The notes: generated by a model not told the origin, from the sequence alone. A stretch of DNA of 35,058 bases from Pseudomonas luteola NBRC 103146 (GCF_002091675.1 NZ_BDAE01000032.1:1-35058); one strand, 5' to 3'. Counted from the first letter of the stretch, positions 8,498 through 16,573 are shown. Program-made: numbers and translations.

Positions 8498-8612
8498 CTC
8501 TTAATGAGATATAGACCTCAAACATCCTGACCAAAGCCAAATAACCGTTAAAAGCAGTATGTTTGTCTGTTACGATTACTCCAACACATGGCCTCAACGA
8601 AGAGGATAGAAA

Positions 8613-9425
8613 ATGGCCCGGAGTGGATCGGCTGTGCAGAAAGAAGAGAAGAAAACGGTTGTAATCGCTATCGCCAACCACAAAGGCGGAGTTGGCAAGA
8701 CGACAACCTGTATCAACTTGGCAGATAACCTGGCACAAATGGGAAAACTGGTTTGTGTCGTAGACATGGATCCCCAGGCTAACGCAAGTCAACATATCGG
8801 GATGTCTCACCCTGCTGAGATAAATTATACAACAGCCGAATTACTGACGAATCCTGAACTACCACTCACCTACTTTGTTCATGACGAAACCAGGATCGAT
8901 GGCGTTGCACTTATCTATGGAAGCATGGCTCTGGATAATGCAGACGATGCACTTCGCATGGAGCCTCGCCCTAATGAAGTATTACGGGACCGGCTTCAGC
9001 CTCTACTGGGAAAAGCGGATTACATCATCATTGATTGCCCGCCTAGCCTTAGGCTTCTGACTTCCAATGCATTGGCCGCGGCGACCCATTTATTGATTCC
9101 CGTAGAGTCAGGATCGCCTTATGGCTTGTACGGCCTCGCTGATCTGACCAAACGAGTTCAGCAGATCACGCGGATCAACCCGACATTGATCAACTTAGGC
9201 GCACTGCTGATTCGTCATGATGATCGTCAGCTGGTCTGTCAGAACATCGAGCAAAAAGCGATGGGCCTATTTGGAAAGCTTGTTCCAGTAAAGATAGGAA
9301 CAACAACGAAGATCAACCAGTCATCAACCGTTCAAACCTCCCTGCGGATGTTCGACTCAACGAACAAGGTGGCCAAGCAATATAAGGAATTGGCCAAGTA
9401 CATCGACAAAGAGACCGCAGCGTAA
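8613..9425 (+). CDS. parA: ParA-type plasmid partition ATPase
   Basis: The 270-residue protein carries a deviant Walker A motif, HKGGVGKTT (residues 23-31), Walker A' (VVDMDPQANASQ) and Walker B (YIIIDCPPSLRLL). These define a type Ia/Ib ParA/Soj family partition ATPase. It lacks the long N-terminal HTH domain of P1-type ParA, having only about 15 residues before the ATPase core. The start ATG has AGAGGA about 8 bases upstream. It moves plasmid copies over the nucleoid with ParB bound to parS. parB follows after 9 bp, and three palindromes lie in its upstream region. Confidence 0.95.
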   Translation: MARSGSAVQKEEKKTVVIAIANHKGGVGKTTTCINLADNLAQMGKLVCVVDMDPQANASQHIGMSHPAEINYTTAELLTNPELPLTYFVHDETRIDGVALIYGSMALDNADDALRMEPRPNEVLRDRLQPLLGKADYIIIDCPPSLRLLTSNALAAATHLLIPVESGSPYGLYGLADLTKRVQQITRINPTLINLGALLIRHDDRQLVCQNIEQKAMGLFGKLVPVKIGTTTKINQSSTVQTSLRMFDSTNKVAKQYKELAKYIDKETAA

Positions 9426-9434
9426 GAGCATATT

Positions 9435-10385
9435 ATGGAAAAGAAATCGACCTCCTCGCAAAACGCACCCAAGCAAAAGTTGGGCTCCATTCTCGCTCAA
9501 GGCTTGGTCAGCCAGATATCTCGTCATTCGGCGGTTCAGCAGGTAGAGAATTTAAAGTCCCATCGAGTACCGCGCTCCATTCCTGTCGATCTGGTTGACG
9601 CTAACCCCTATCAACCTCGCTTGGTTTTTGACGAGGAATATATTGAAGAGCTGGCATTATCGATAGAAGAGGAAGGGCTGTTAAGTCCAATCAACGTTCG
9701 AATCGCTGGTGAGCGCTATGAGCTAATTGCCGGAGAGTGCCGACTACGTGCTCACAAAAAGCTTGGCAAGAAATATATCGATGCCCTGGTAGAAGTCGTC
9801 GATGATTTCGAAAGCGCACTGCGCAGTCTGTTCGAAAATATACACCGCAAGGACCTCTCGGACTTTGAGAAGTACCATGCTATTACCCGAATGCGCACCT
9901 CGTTCACTCAAGTCAATGATTTGCAGCGCAAACTGGATATCAGCAAATCTCAGCTCTACCGCATCATGGCTTTTGGCGCTCTGCCAGAGTCGAGCCTTAA
10001 TATGCTCAAGGCCAACCCCAAAATGCTGGGCGCGAACGCAGTAGATGCGTTGAAACCTGTTATTAAGGAAGTTCAGGCAGCAGGTCTTGATTATGAGTCT
10101 GCCTTGAACAAGGCCCTTAGAGATCTGGCCAACGGAAAACTGGCACAAGCTGGGCTGGCCAAACGTATTCGTGAAGACTTGCTGACCAAATCAGTCTCTG
10201 CACCCAAGGCTTCGACGCCCAGTGAAGATATCGTTATTGGTGAGCGAAAGGTCGCACGCGTTTCCACCAAGAAGGACAGGGTGATATTTGAGCTGGACCG
10301 CAAAACATTTAGCGATGACCAACTCAAAGAGCTAAGAGCTCTGATCAGTAATCTGGCTGAACAGGGAGCAGAACCTCGTGAGTGA
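9435..10385 (+). CDS. parB: ParB/Spo0J-family partition protein
   Basis: The 316-residue protein begins with a basic tail, then the ParB N-terminal domain: IPVDLVDANPYQPR, a helix rich in Glu, and GERYELIAGECRLRAHKKLG (residues 92-111), matching the C-motif (GERRxRA) that binds CTP in the family. Next come ENIHRKDLSDFEKYHAI and an HTH (about 155-185) that would bind parS. The C-terminal third is less conserved, as expected for the dimer domain. It lies 9 bp after parA and its stop overlaps the rep start by 8 bases. Confidence 0.93.
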   Translation: MEKKSTSSQNAPKQKLGSILAQGLVSQISRHSAVQQVENLKSHRVPRSIPVDLVDANPYQPRLVFDEEYIEELALSIEEEGLLSPINVRIAGERYELIAGECRLRAHKKLGKKYIDALVEVVDDFESALRSLFENIHRKDLSDFEKYHAITRMRTSFTQVNDLQRKLDISKSQLYRIMAFGALPESSLNMLKANPKMLGANAVDALKPVIKEVQAAGLDYESALNKALRDLANGKLAQAGLAKRIREDLLTKSVSAPKASTPSEDIVIGERKVARVSTKKDRVIFELDRKTFSDDQLKELRALISNLAEQGAEPRE

Positions 10386-11268
10386 TGAGAAAGAGCCAGC
10401 CGCTCCTGAAAAAACGGAGCGTAAAGGCAGGCCCCCCCGAGAAACAGCACTTACTCGCATACAACAGCGCGCTGAAAAGGTAATCGAGGAAAAGGTCAAT
10501 CAACTGCCATTATGGGCAGATGATTTACGCAGTGCGCCCAATGAAATGCTGCGTAGTGCGCTGTTTACGGTTGGTAACCGAAACCAGGCCCGCGAGTTCA
10601 TCAATGGGCGTGAATTGCACTGTTACGGTAACGCAAGAATCTACTACACCGGCCAGGAACTTCGTCAGGAAGACGATATGGATGTCTGGCTGCAGGTTGT
10701 CCATATGGCTCGTACAGAGAAGCTTGGCAACCGAGTAAGTTTCCGCCCTTCGGAAATGAAGAAGGAATTGCGCTGGCCGAGAGGGAAAGACTACACCCAA
10801 AAGCTCCTGAATGTATTGGAGCGCCTCAAAGCGACGTCTGTTCGTATCGAATCGACCCGCCTGGGTAAAGGGGTGGGCGTCTCTCTGTTGCGGCGTTTTG
10901 AGTACACAACAGAAGAAGGTGATTTGAGCGACACGTGGCATGTCGAAATTGAGCCAGAAATGGCTATTCTCTTTGCAGCCGATGTGTATACAACACGTCT
11001 CGATTGGCAGTCACGCCTGGAACTACGTCCGCTGGCTAAGTGGTTACATGGCTTCTATGGTACCCATCGCGAGCCCTATGGCATTAAGGTAGAAACCATC
11101 CGGGAATCATGTGGATCCAAAGCCAAGACAGAGGCAAAGTTCAAACAGATGTTGCGGGACGCACTCGATGAGTTAAAGAACATCGATTTTCTCAAGGAAT
11201 GGGATATAGGCAAAGACAATATTGTAAGGGTAGTCCGAAACAACAGGCCCTTACTAAAGAGCGAATAA
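10378..11268 (+). CDS. trfA: TrfA-family plasmid replication initiator
   Basis: The 296-residue protein starts with GTG overlapping parB. It shows the TrfA family pattern: PLWADDLRSAPNEMLRSALF, then NRNQAREFI, YTGQELRQEDDMDVWLQVVHMAR, and PLAKWLHGFYGTHREPYGIKVETIRESCGSK. These proteins bind iterons at oriV as monomers and load the replicative helicase. The N-terminus is Lys/Glu/Pro-rich and probably flexible. A strong terminator follows the gene, then the iteron region. The parA-parB-rep order with overlaps implies one operon, probably repressed by its own products. Confidence 0.93.
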   Translation: MSDEKEPAAPEKTERKGRPPRETALTRIQQRAEKVIEEKVNQLPLWADDLRSAPNEMLRSALFTVGNRNQAREFINGRELHCYGNARIYYTGQELRQEDDMDVWLQVVHMARTEKLGNRVSFRPSEMKKELRWPRGKDYTQKLLNVLERLKATSVRIESTRLGKGVGVSLLRRFEYTTEEGDLSDTWHVEIEPEMAILFAADVYTTRLDWQSRLELRPLAKWLHGFYGTHREPYGIKVETIRESCGSKAKTEAKFKQMLRDALDELKNIDFLKEWDIGKDNIVRVVRNNRPLLKSE

Positions 11269-11281
11269 CGTAAAACTCTCG

Positions 11282-11312
11282 AAAAACGGAGCCTAGTGGC
11301 TCCGTTTTTTTA
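11282..11312 (+). terminator. Rho-independent terminator of parA-parB-rep
   Basis: AACGGAGCC and GGCTCCGTT pair around the loop TAGT, with A run before and T run after. It sits directly after the rep stop codon. Confidence 0.9.
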
Positions 11313-11434
11313 TTAAGTGTTTTATTCTGTATGCCTATTAACACCGATTCATGCCACTAAATCATCTAATTCAGGGGTTTTATAGCGGTCGAGAACCCAT
11401 TTTAGGATCTTGTAAGAGTAAAAGACGGCGAAAA

Positions 11435-11449
11435 TGTCAGGATGAGGTA
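11435..11449 (-). repeat. Iteron, inverted single copy
   Basis: Minus-strand TACCTCATCCTGACA, exact match to the copies at 5657 and 5836. Confidence 0.75.
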
Positions 11450-11485
11450 GTTTTTCTGCTGAAACCGGAGGTTTTCCAAGCTGCA

Positions 11486-11500
11486 TGTCAGGATGAGGTA
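11486..11500 (-). repeat. Iteron, inverted single copy
   Basis: Minus-strand TACCTCATCCTGACA, 51 bases after the previous inverted copy and sharing the next base (T). Confidence 0.75.
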
Positions 11501-11631
11501 GCTTTTAAGCAGCGAAAGGGCATGGCTTGACAAGTATGCGCTGGAAATAATGGCGACATTTTAAGCAAATGACTACTTACTCTACGTCAATTCTATAAAA
11601 AGTCCTTAAAAATCAATGTCTTATGCAAAAA

Positions 11632-11646
11632 TACCTCATTTTGACA
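11632..11646 (+). repeat. Iteron, single copy
   Basis: TACCTCATTTTGACA, forward orientation, centre TT. Confidence 0.75.
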
Positions 11647-11839
11647 TTGGCTTTGTATTGGCTAAGTAAACGGAGCGAAGGTACTGCAAGCCTAGGGAAA
11701 AGTTAAAAACCGCTTAAAAATTAGGGAGTTATCACCAAAAAAGGAGGGATCACCCTTGTTTGATGGCCTCAAAATGGTCTGTCAGACCGATTGGGCAACG
11801 GAATAAAGTACTTAAATATCAGTAACTTATGGAAAACTA

Positions 11840-11895
11840 TACGTCATAATGACATATGATACGTCATTATGACGTATCTATACCTCATAATGACT
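11840..11895 (+). repeat. Iteron array A (three copies, 20- and 21-bp spacing)
   Basis: Copies at 11840, 11860 and 11881 read TACGTCATAATGACA, TACGTCATTATGACG and TACCTCATAATGACT. The spacing of about two helical turns places them on one DNA face, as in typical iteron origins. Confidence 0.88.
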
Positions 11896-11968
11896 TAGGT
11901 ATTGAATATTAAAAAAATTCTTAAAAATCAATGAGTTACGTTGTTAAGAAGGACTTTAGGGTACGATA

Positions 11969-12046
11969 TACGTCAACATGACGCATCTATACGTCATGTT
12001 GACAGGCACATACCTCATGTTGACGTATATAAACGTCATGTTGACG
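11969..12046 (+). repeat. Iteron array B (four copies at exact 21-bp spacing)
   Basis: Copies start at 11969, 11990, 12011 and 12032, each exactly 21 bases apart. They read TACGTCAACATGACG, TACGTCATGTTGACA, TACCTCATGTTGACG and AACGTCATGTTGACG. This is the best defined initiator-binding array in the window. Confidence 0.92.
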
Positions 12047-12108
12047 TTTCCGCATACCCAATAAAACCCTTATATATCAATAAGTTAGCAGTAATATCCA
12101 CAGCCCTT

Positions 12109-12144
12109 AACCGTTCTTTAACCTTAAATAACCGTCTTTTAACC
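12109..12144 (+). repeat. Two direct 15-mers 21 bp apart
   Basis: AACCGTTCTTTAACC (12109) and AACCGTCTTTTAACC (12130) differ at two adjacent bases. They follow array B and share its 21-bp phase length, but their sequence is unrelated to the iterons. Confidence 0.6.
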
Positions 12145-12269
12145 CATTAAAGTGTATTTTTATGGGTAAAGCGATTTGTTTTAATGTGCTGAGCGAAGCT
12201 CATGAGTCTGTACAGAAGACAGAACGTGGGTGAAATGAGAGGGTAGAGCCTCCTATAGAAGTCGCGTTC

Positions 12270-12284
12270 TACCTCAAGCTGACA
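12270..12284 (+). repeat. Iteron-like 15-mer
   Basis: TACCTCAAGCTGACA, one mismatch to the consensus. Confidence 0.55.
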
Positions 12285-12475
12285 ATATTAATAAACGGTC
12301 CTAGGATTATTGATTACACAGGCCCATGTTTCGGCCTGCACAGTCGAGACAATCCATACTGTTTGAAAGAGCCATGACTTCAGCACGTTTGTCTATCAGG
12401 AAGGGAATCACTTGCATCTATTATACTCGTAATAATACCACTCCATACAGAAGTTTATACGATTATGCTTGCAGA

Positions 12476-12490
12476 TACCTCATATTGACT
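12476..12490 (+). repeat. Iteron-like 15-mer
   Basis: TACCTCATATTGACT, matching the iteron consensus except for the last base. It lies about 100 bases before the Tus-like gene. Confidence 0.65.
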
Positions 12491-12539
12491 TTAAAAGCTT
12501 TTATTCCAGGGTATATGTAAAGTAGCTACGATAAACAGA

Positions 12540-12554
12540 TGTTAATATGAGGTA
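12540..12554 (-). repeat. Iteron-like 15-mer, inverted, at the Tus-like gene start
   Basis: Minus strand reads TACCTCATATTAACA, one mismatch. It faces the copy at 12476 and ends a few bases before the ribosome site of the next gene, so initiator binding could repress that gene. Confidence 0.55.
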
Positions 12555-12579
12555 TATGTGAGGAGTGGTATTAAAAGAA

Positions 12580-13551
12580 ATGCCTGAAAGTATCGAAACT
12601 GCTTATATGCATCTTAAGCAGGCTGTCGCCGATTTGAATTCGCGATGGTCTACCTGTGTGGTTTCAGGTGAGGTGTGGTCATTGCCGACACTCACTGAGC
12701 AAGCTGCACCGAAAGCGATCACTCCCGTGTCCGTGCGAGGTAGGCAGGCCATTGAACTCAGCCAAGCAGTACTTCAGCAGTTCGAACGGGAAGCCGATCA
12801 GGCTCCGGGAACAGTCAGGCGTTTGCCAGGCTGGTTTCTGCTGAGCGAATCAATGCTGGGGCCGATACGACAGGTCAATCAAATGAAAGGGGCTGTAGAG
12901 GCTGCTATTGAGCGTGTAAGGCTGAAGCAGGGACTGGCTGAGACGGCGCGTACCCGTTTGGTAAGAGAGGCCCTGGGAGCGAGTATCAGCCTTAAACAAC
13001 TAACACGTCATATACAGGCCTTTGATGCGACACCGCGGCTGTTGAGCTTTACCTGGGCAGGCCATACCGGCAAGACCAAGCGAGTACCCGTGGGGGAGGT
13101 GAGACGTCGGCTGGAGAAGCTGGCTCAGCTACAGGCACAGCGTGAGGGGAGCGATATTGAAGTGACACCAGCAGGCGCGGCCTTGAGGGTGATCTTCAAT
13201 CTGGCCGATCATGCCCGGCTGGTAAAGGTCGAGAAGGTAGCGCCTCACCCAAGAGTCAATGTGTTTTTCAGTCATCGCTCTCGCTACGACGCCATGTTGC
13301 ACGCCAACCTACCCCTGTTCTTTTTGGCGGGTGAGCAGTCTACAGAGGTGGTGGGGTTAAAGAATTTCAATATCGAAAACCGCATTGCACTACGGCGCAG
13401 CAACAAGAGCAGCCAGCGAATTCCTGTACTTCCCGAATACGGTCTGTATATGGATGAGGACGAATTGTGGGGGAGGTCGCGTCCTGGCATGGAGGTCAGT
13501 CCATTATCCTTTGAAAGCACCTACCGGGCCCGGACAGGGTATAAGCCCTGA
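12580..13551 (+). CDS. Probable Tus-type replication terminus site-binding protein
   Basis: The 323-residue protein aligns by eye with E. coli Tus over its length: RRLPGWFLL with RLPG of Tus, a long helical stretch, then SISLKQLTRHIQAFDATP and LLSFTWAGHTGK with [23 protein letters not shown]. The end, NFNIENRIALRRSNKSSQRI followed by PVLPEYGLYMDE, resembles LNYDADNVQHRYKPQAQPL and IIPRLHLYVAD. Tus binds Ter DNA and stops replication forks from one side. ATG 12580 is preferred; a GTG at 12565 overlaps the AGGAG ribosome site itself. An inverted iteron lies just upstream and a shared terminator just downstream. Identity is low, so this is a family-level call. Confidence 0.75.
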   Translation: MPESIETAYMHLKQAVADLNSRWSTCVVSGEVWSLPTLTEQAAPKAITPVSVRGRQAIELSQAVLQQFEREADQAPGTVRRLPGWFLLSESMLGPIRQVNQMKGAVEAAIERVRLKQGLAETARTRLVREALGASISLKQLTRHIQAFDATPRLLSFTWAGHTGKTKRVPVGEVRRRLEKLAQLQAQREGSDIEVTPAGAALRVIFNLADHARLVKVEKVAPHPRVNVFFSHRSRYDAMLHANLPLFFLAGEQSTEVVGLKNFNIENRIALRRSNKSSQRIPVLPEYGLYMDEDELWGRSRPGMEVSPLSFESTYRARTGYKP

Positions 13552-13556
13552 GAAAT

Positions 13557-13586
13557 GAAAAAGGCCTGCTTCAAGCAGGCCTTTTG
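13557..13586. terminator. Bidirectional terminator between Tus-like gene and hupB
   Basis: A near-perfect inverted repeat with arms AAAGGCCTGCTT and AAGCAGGCCTTT has A and T runs at its ends, so it can serve both convergent genes. Confidence 0.88.
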
Positions 13587-13605
13587 TTACCGCGTCGGAC
13601 GTCTG

Positions 13606-13878
13606 TCAGTTCACAGCGTCTTTCAGGCCTTTGCCAGGCTTGAAGCCAGGCACCTTGGCAGCTGCGATTTTAATGGTCTTGCCAGTCTGAGGATTGCGGC
13701 CTTCACGGGCGGCGCGCTCTTTGACGGTAAAGGTACCAAAACCAACCAGAGCAACATCGTTACCCTTGGCCAATTCCTGGCTGATAGTGTCGGTGATGGC
13801 GGTCACAGTTGCTTGAGCTTGAGCCTTGGTTAGGCCTGCTGCTGCAGCCACTTGATCGATCAATTCCCCTTTATTCAT
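13606..13878 (-). CDS. hupB: HU-family nucleoid protein (HU-beta type)
   Basis: The 90-residue protein is a standard [23 protein letters not shown] at the start, the dimer core [13 protein letters not shown], and the DNA-binding arm [33 protein letters not shown] bends DNA, compacts the nucleoid and helps open iteron-type origins. GGAG lies before the ATG. In Pseudomonas chromosomes hupB sits by lon; here it is next to an origin and a Tus-like gene. It may be a replicon-carried copy, as known for the HU (Phu) of plasmid pCAR1. Confidence 0.96.
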   Translation of the reverse strand: MNKGELIDQVAAAAGLTKAQAQATVTAITDTISQELAKGNDVALVGFGTFTVKERAAREGRNPQTGKTIKIAAAKVPGFKPGKGLKDAVN

Positions 13879-14113
13879 GCAAATACTCCAGAGTAGTCAG
13901 TTGTCTTGATGGAATCGCGGCCTTGCTTTCCATTATGCGTTATCTCTCATCCCGGATGGTATAGGAAGCCTGCCAAAGAGATAAGGCTCTTCAACAGACA
14001 ACCTGATGCCCAATAAGGTCTTTTTCTCATCCAACAGCGTGAACTCCTTTTCATTCTGTTCAATGGAACTGTCAGGATGAAGTGTATCCCGCTCAGCATA
14101 CCGTATTCCGGCC

Positions 14114-16573
14114 TTATGGCTGGAGTTTCTCTGAGACAACGGGATAACGGTCCCACACACGCTGATCACTGAGCGAACGCACCAATTTGACATACTCGGC
14201 ATGGGACCATGCCAAGGGCGTTGCGCTGTCAGTCCCCTTGCCCTTGGTATATTGATGACGTTCATTATTACCCACGCCGTCCCATACCTGTTCGGGAAGC
14301 ATGAACCCCTGGTTGGCAAAAAGCTCCATGGCCTTGACGTAGGTGTCACGGATTCCCTTTAACTGATCCTCGGATAAGATTTTTTCTCCACCCGGCTGCT
14401 GCGCTTTTGCAAGTGCCAGAGCGAAATGGCCGCGCTCGCCTGTGAAAATAGGCCAGACACGGCCACGCAACCCTGAATTCATGACCGGCTCTTCAGTCGC
14501 GGGATAATTGATACCCGTGGTCTCACTTTCACCGTAGCCATCGTTTCCGTAGCGTCTCCAGCCGGGAAATTCCCCTGAAACGCCCGGGTAGGTAAAGGTG
14601 TACTTGACCCTGAGGTTTTCCGGAATGGCTTGATTGTCCAGTACGTTCAGGCTATTGACGATGTGGGTGTCTGTGGCTGGACGAACACCGTAACGGACAA
14701 GCTCCAGAAAGCCCGCGTCCAGTATCTGGTTTTCTGGAAGGCCTGGCCGGCTGTTGTTGTCCAGCAGCATCCCGCCGTCGTCAGGGTTATCGTTTTGTGT
14801 GATCCGCAGGTAATAGCGCTTGTCTCCAAAAACACCTTTTTGTGTAAACATGCTGGATTCGATACGACTGGAGTAGCGCCTGGCAGTATCCAGGTAGGAT
14901 TTGGCTCCTTCCTGGTCACCTGCCTGGGTGGCCAGTTCCGATGCGGCTACAAGACCTGCAATGACGGCCGCGGTGGTAGAGGGGGAGTAGCCCCATTGTT
15001 CCTCCCAGCGATCCTGCTGTGTTTGTGGAGGTTTTACGGTCCAGTCATTCCAGCCCAGCCTGACCTGCCCACCTTGAGCCAGGAAGTCCGCGGCCGGTTT
15101 GAGCATCTCCCGATACCACCGGGTGATGTCGTTGTCAGAAAGCACGCCATTTTTCCAGAGCTTGTAGCCCAGCATGATCGGCATGGCGGTTTGATCGAGC
15201 TGAACACCTACCCATTCAATCGTGCCGTCGACATGGGTCTTCTGAAGAAACCAGCCGGTTGCTCCAGACTCAGCGCTTTTCTGGGCACTCTCTTGCTTTT
15301 GCTCATGGATATAGGCAGAGCCATCTGCCTGCAGGGGAGGTGTGTCTTTTGTGACCTGGACCTTTTTCAGGTATTCAAACGCTACCCTGGAGGTCTGTGT
15401 ATCGCCCAGAGCCAGCAGAGCCATGGCACATTGGTAAAAGTCCCGTGGCCAGACGGCCTTGTAGCCGGTAGTGCCTTTGGTAGCGGGTACCGTTTCACCC
15501 CAGGGGTTGGACAGCGAGGCGATTAGAGCGCCTGCATGAGTCTTGTCTTCCTGGGCTTTCAGCACCATCGCACTGACATTGAGCAGCTTGCCGTTATCTG
15601 TCGTCTGTTGCCGCATCGTTGGCAGACTGGTCAGCGAGGCCAGATAGTCCTGCCAACCTATAGCATCTCCCTCACCGTTATAGTGCGCAAGCACATGTTC
15701 GTAGCCACGCTGCAAGGTGCTATCGGCTGCCTGGTCTGCAGCCTGTCGAGTACGACCGAATCCGACCACAACATCGATGGTGCTCAAGTCCCCCGTACGG
15801 GGTATCCGGGTCATCATGGCTACATTGCCGGGTATGCTGCCGGTAGTGGTATAGCGTGACTCAAGCGATCCTTTCTTGCGCAACTCCTCAAGCCCATCCG
15901 AGACTCCGGCAAAGCCCACGGTTGGTAGCTCCAGATCACGACTAGCCTTGACCACCAGAGTGGTTTCCTGTTCCTGGGCATACAGTGCGTTTCGCTCTGT
16001 AAAGGCATGATCACCGCTTCCGCTGTTATTTATGGCAGGGTCAATATGGAGATAAGCCTCGAGTGCAGGGTTGGCACTGCGAAAGATGACTCGCATGATC
16101 AATGCGTCGGAGTCTGGATCGGTAAATATATGCTTTTCGATTTCATACTGGCCGTTTTTGGCGCGATTGATCAGCCGGTAGGCAAGGGACGTAGGTCTGC
16201 CCTCGCTGTCGGTAGAGAGATAGTGCGTTTCGCTGGTCGTATCGGCTTCTTCAAGATCGACAAAGTCAGGTCCTTTTACCACTACCTGCATTGCACGCAG
16301 CTGTGCCTCATGAATCAGGCCGAACATGGTTTCTGTCACGATGCCGTTGGCTAAGGAAAACCACACCCTGGACACCTGTCCTGTCGCGGCATCGCTGGAA
16401 TAAGCCCCGTTATGGTATTGCTCATAGGACGTTCCGATGCCGGTCTTGCCTGAATACGACCAAAAGGGCGGTTCACCCGGTGCCCCAGGTGCGACAGCCG
16501 AATCGGCAGCGACGGCAGTGGAAAGGCTTACGCACAGGGTAAGCAGGCTGTTTCGAAGCAACATGATGCGCAT
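14114..16573 (-). CDS. Secreted GH15 glucoamylase/glucodextranase
   Basis: The 819-residue protein has a signal peptide (cleavage likely after AVA, about residue 22). An N-terminal beta-sandwich domain of the bacterial GH15 type runs from about 30 to 300. The (alpha/alpha)6 catalytic domain carries YKAVWPRDFYQCAMALLALGD (371-391), the general-acid segment WEEQWGYSPST (523-533) and the general base in AWSHAE (E793). Such enzymes release beta-glucose from the non-reducing ends of starch-like glucans or dextrans; substrate preference cannot be read here. It is divergent from deoC. No terminator was recognised in 13879-14113. Confidence 0.92.
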   Translation of the reverse strand: MRIMLLRNSLLTLCVSLSTAVAADSAVAPGAPGEPPFWSYSGKTGIGTSYEQYHNGAYSSDAATGQVSRVWFSLANGIVTETMFGLIHEAQLRAMQVVVKGPDFVDLEEADTTSETHYLSTDSEGRPTSLAYRLINRAKNGQYEIEKHIFTDPDSDALIMRVIFRSANPALEAYLHIDPAINNSGSGDHAFTERNALYAQEQETTLVVKASRDLELPTVGFAGVSDGLEELRKKGSLESRYTTTGSIPGNVAMMTRIPRTGDLSTIDVVVGFGRTRQAADQAADSTLQRGYEHVLAHYNGEGDAIGWQDYLASLTSLPTMRQQTTDNGKLLNVSAMVLKAQEDKTHAGALIASLSNPWGETVPATKGTTGYKAVWPRDFYQCAMALLALGDTQTSRVAFEYLKKVQVTKDTPPLQADGSAYIHEQKQESAQKSAESGATGWFLQKTHVDGTIEWVGVQLDQTAMPIMLGYKLWKNGVLSDNDITRWYREMLKPAADFLAQGGQVRLGWNDWTVKPPQTQQDRWEEQWGYSPSTTAAVIAGLVAASELATQAGDQEGAKSYLDTARRYSSRIESSMFTQKGVFGDKRYYLRITQNDNPDDGGMLLDNNSRPGLPENQILDAGFLELVRYGVRPATDTHIVNSLNVLDNQAIPENLRVKYTFTYPGVSGEFPGWRRYGNDGYGESETTGINYPATEEPVMNSGLRGRVWPIFTGERGHFALALAKAQQPGGEKILSEDQLKGIRDTYVKAMELFANQGFMLPEQVWDGVGNNERHQYTKGKGTDSATPLAWSHAEYVKLVRSLSDQRVWDRYPVVSEKLQP

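Larger units (their letters stand above)
11605..12089 (+). repeat. Five copies of an AT-rich ~20-bp repeat in oriV
   Basis: Copies related to TTAAAAATCAATGAGTTA begin at 11605, 11713, 11811, 11920 and 12069, all in the same orientation and each starting CTTA. The 11713 copy is the most diverged. Three of them sit 27, 29 and 49 bases before an iteron or iteron array. They could be DNA-unwinding elements, sites for an accessory protein, or Ter-type sites for the nearby Tus-like protein; the sequence alone does not decide. Confidence 0.65.
11313..12564. other. Probable plasmid replication origin (oriV)
   Basis: This 1.25-kb AT-rich stretch has no convincing gene. It contains about 12 iteron copies (consensus TACSTCATNNTGACR), of which seven form two phased arrays (11840-11895 and 11969-12046). 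It also has five copies of an AT-rich 20-mer and two 15-mers 21 bases apart (12109-12144). One near-match to a DnaA box (ATATCCACA, 8/9) lies around 12094-12102. It directly follows a TrfA-type initiator gene, which makes the call strong. Short ORFs here (for example 12326-12520) are not supported. Confidence 0.85.

Noticed and set aside
11841-12050. A CRISPR array, because of the regular repeats.
   Set aside because: The 15-bp repeats are separated by only 5-6 bases, so there are no spacers, and no cas genes exist nearby.
12326-12520. A 64-residue ORF in the origin.
   Set aside because: It has no ribosome site, runs through an iteron copy at 12476, and lacks a protein-like composition.
14070-14084. 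A near-iteron (TGTCAGGATGAAGTG).
   Set aside because: It has two mismatches at the conserved GGTA end and lies alone beside the GH15 gene, so chance is likely.
14630-15526. A 298-residue ORF opposite to the GH15 gene.
   Set aside because: It lies antisense within the catalytic domain of a clear enzyme, so it is a shadow frame of a high-GC-third-position gene.
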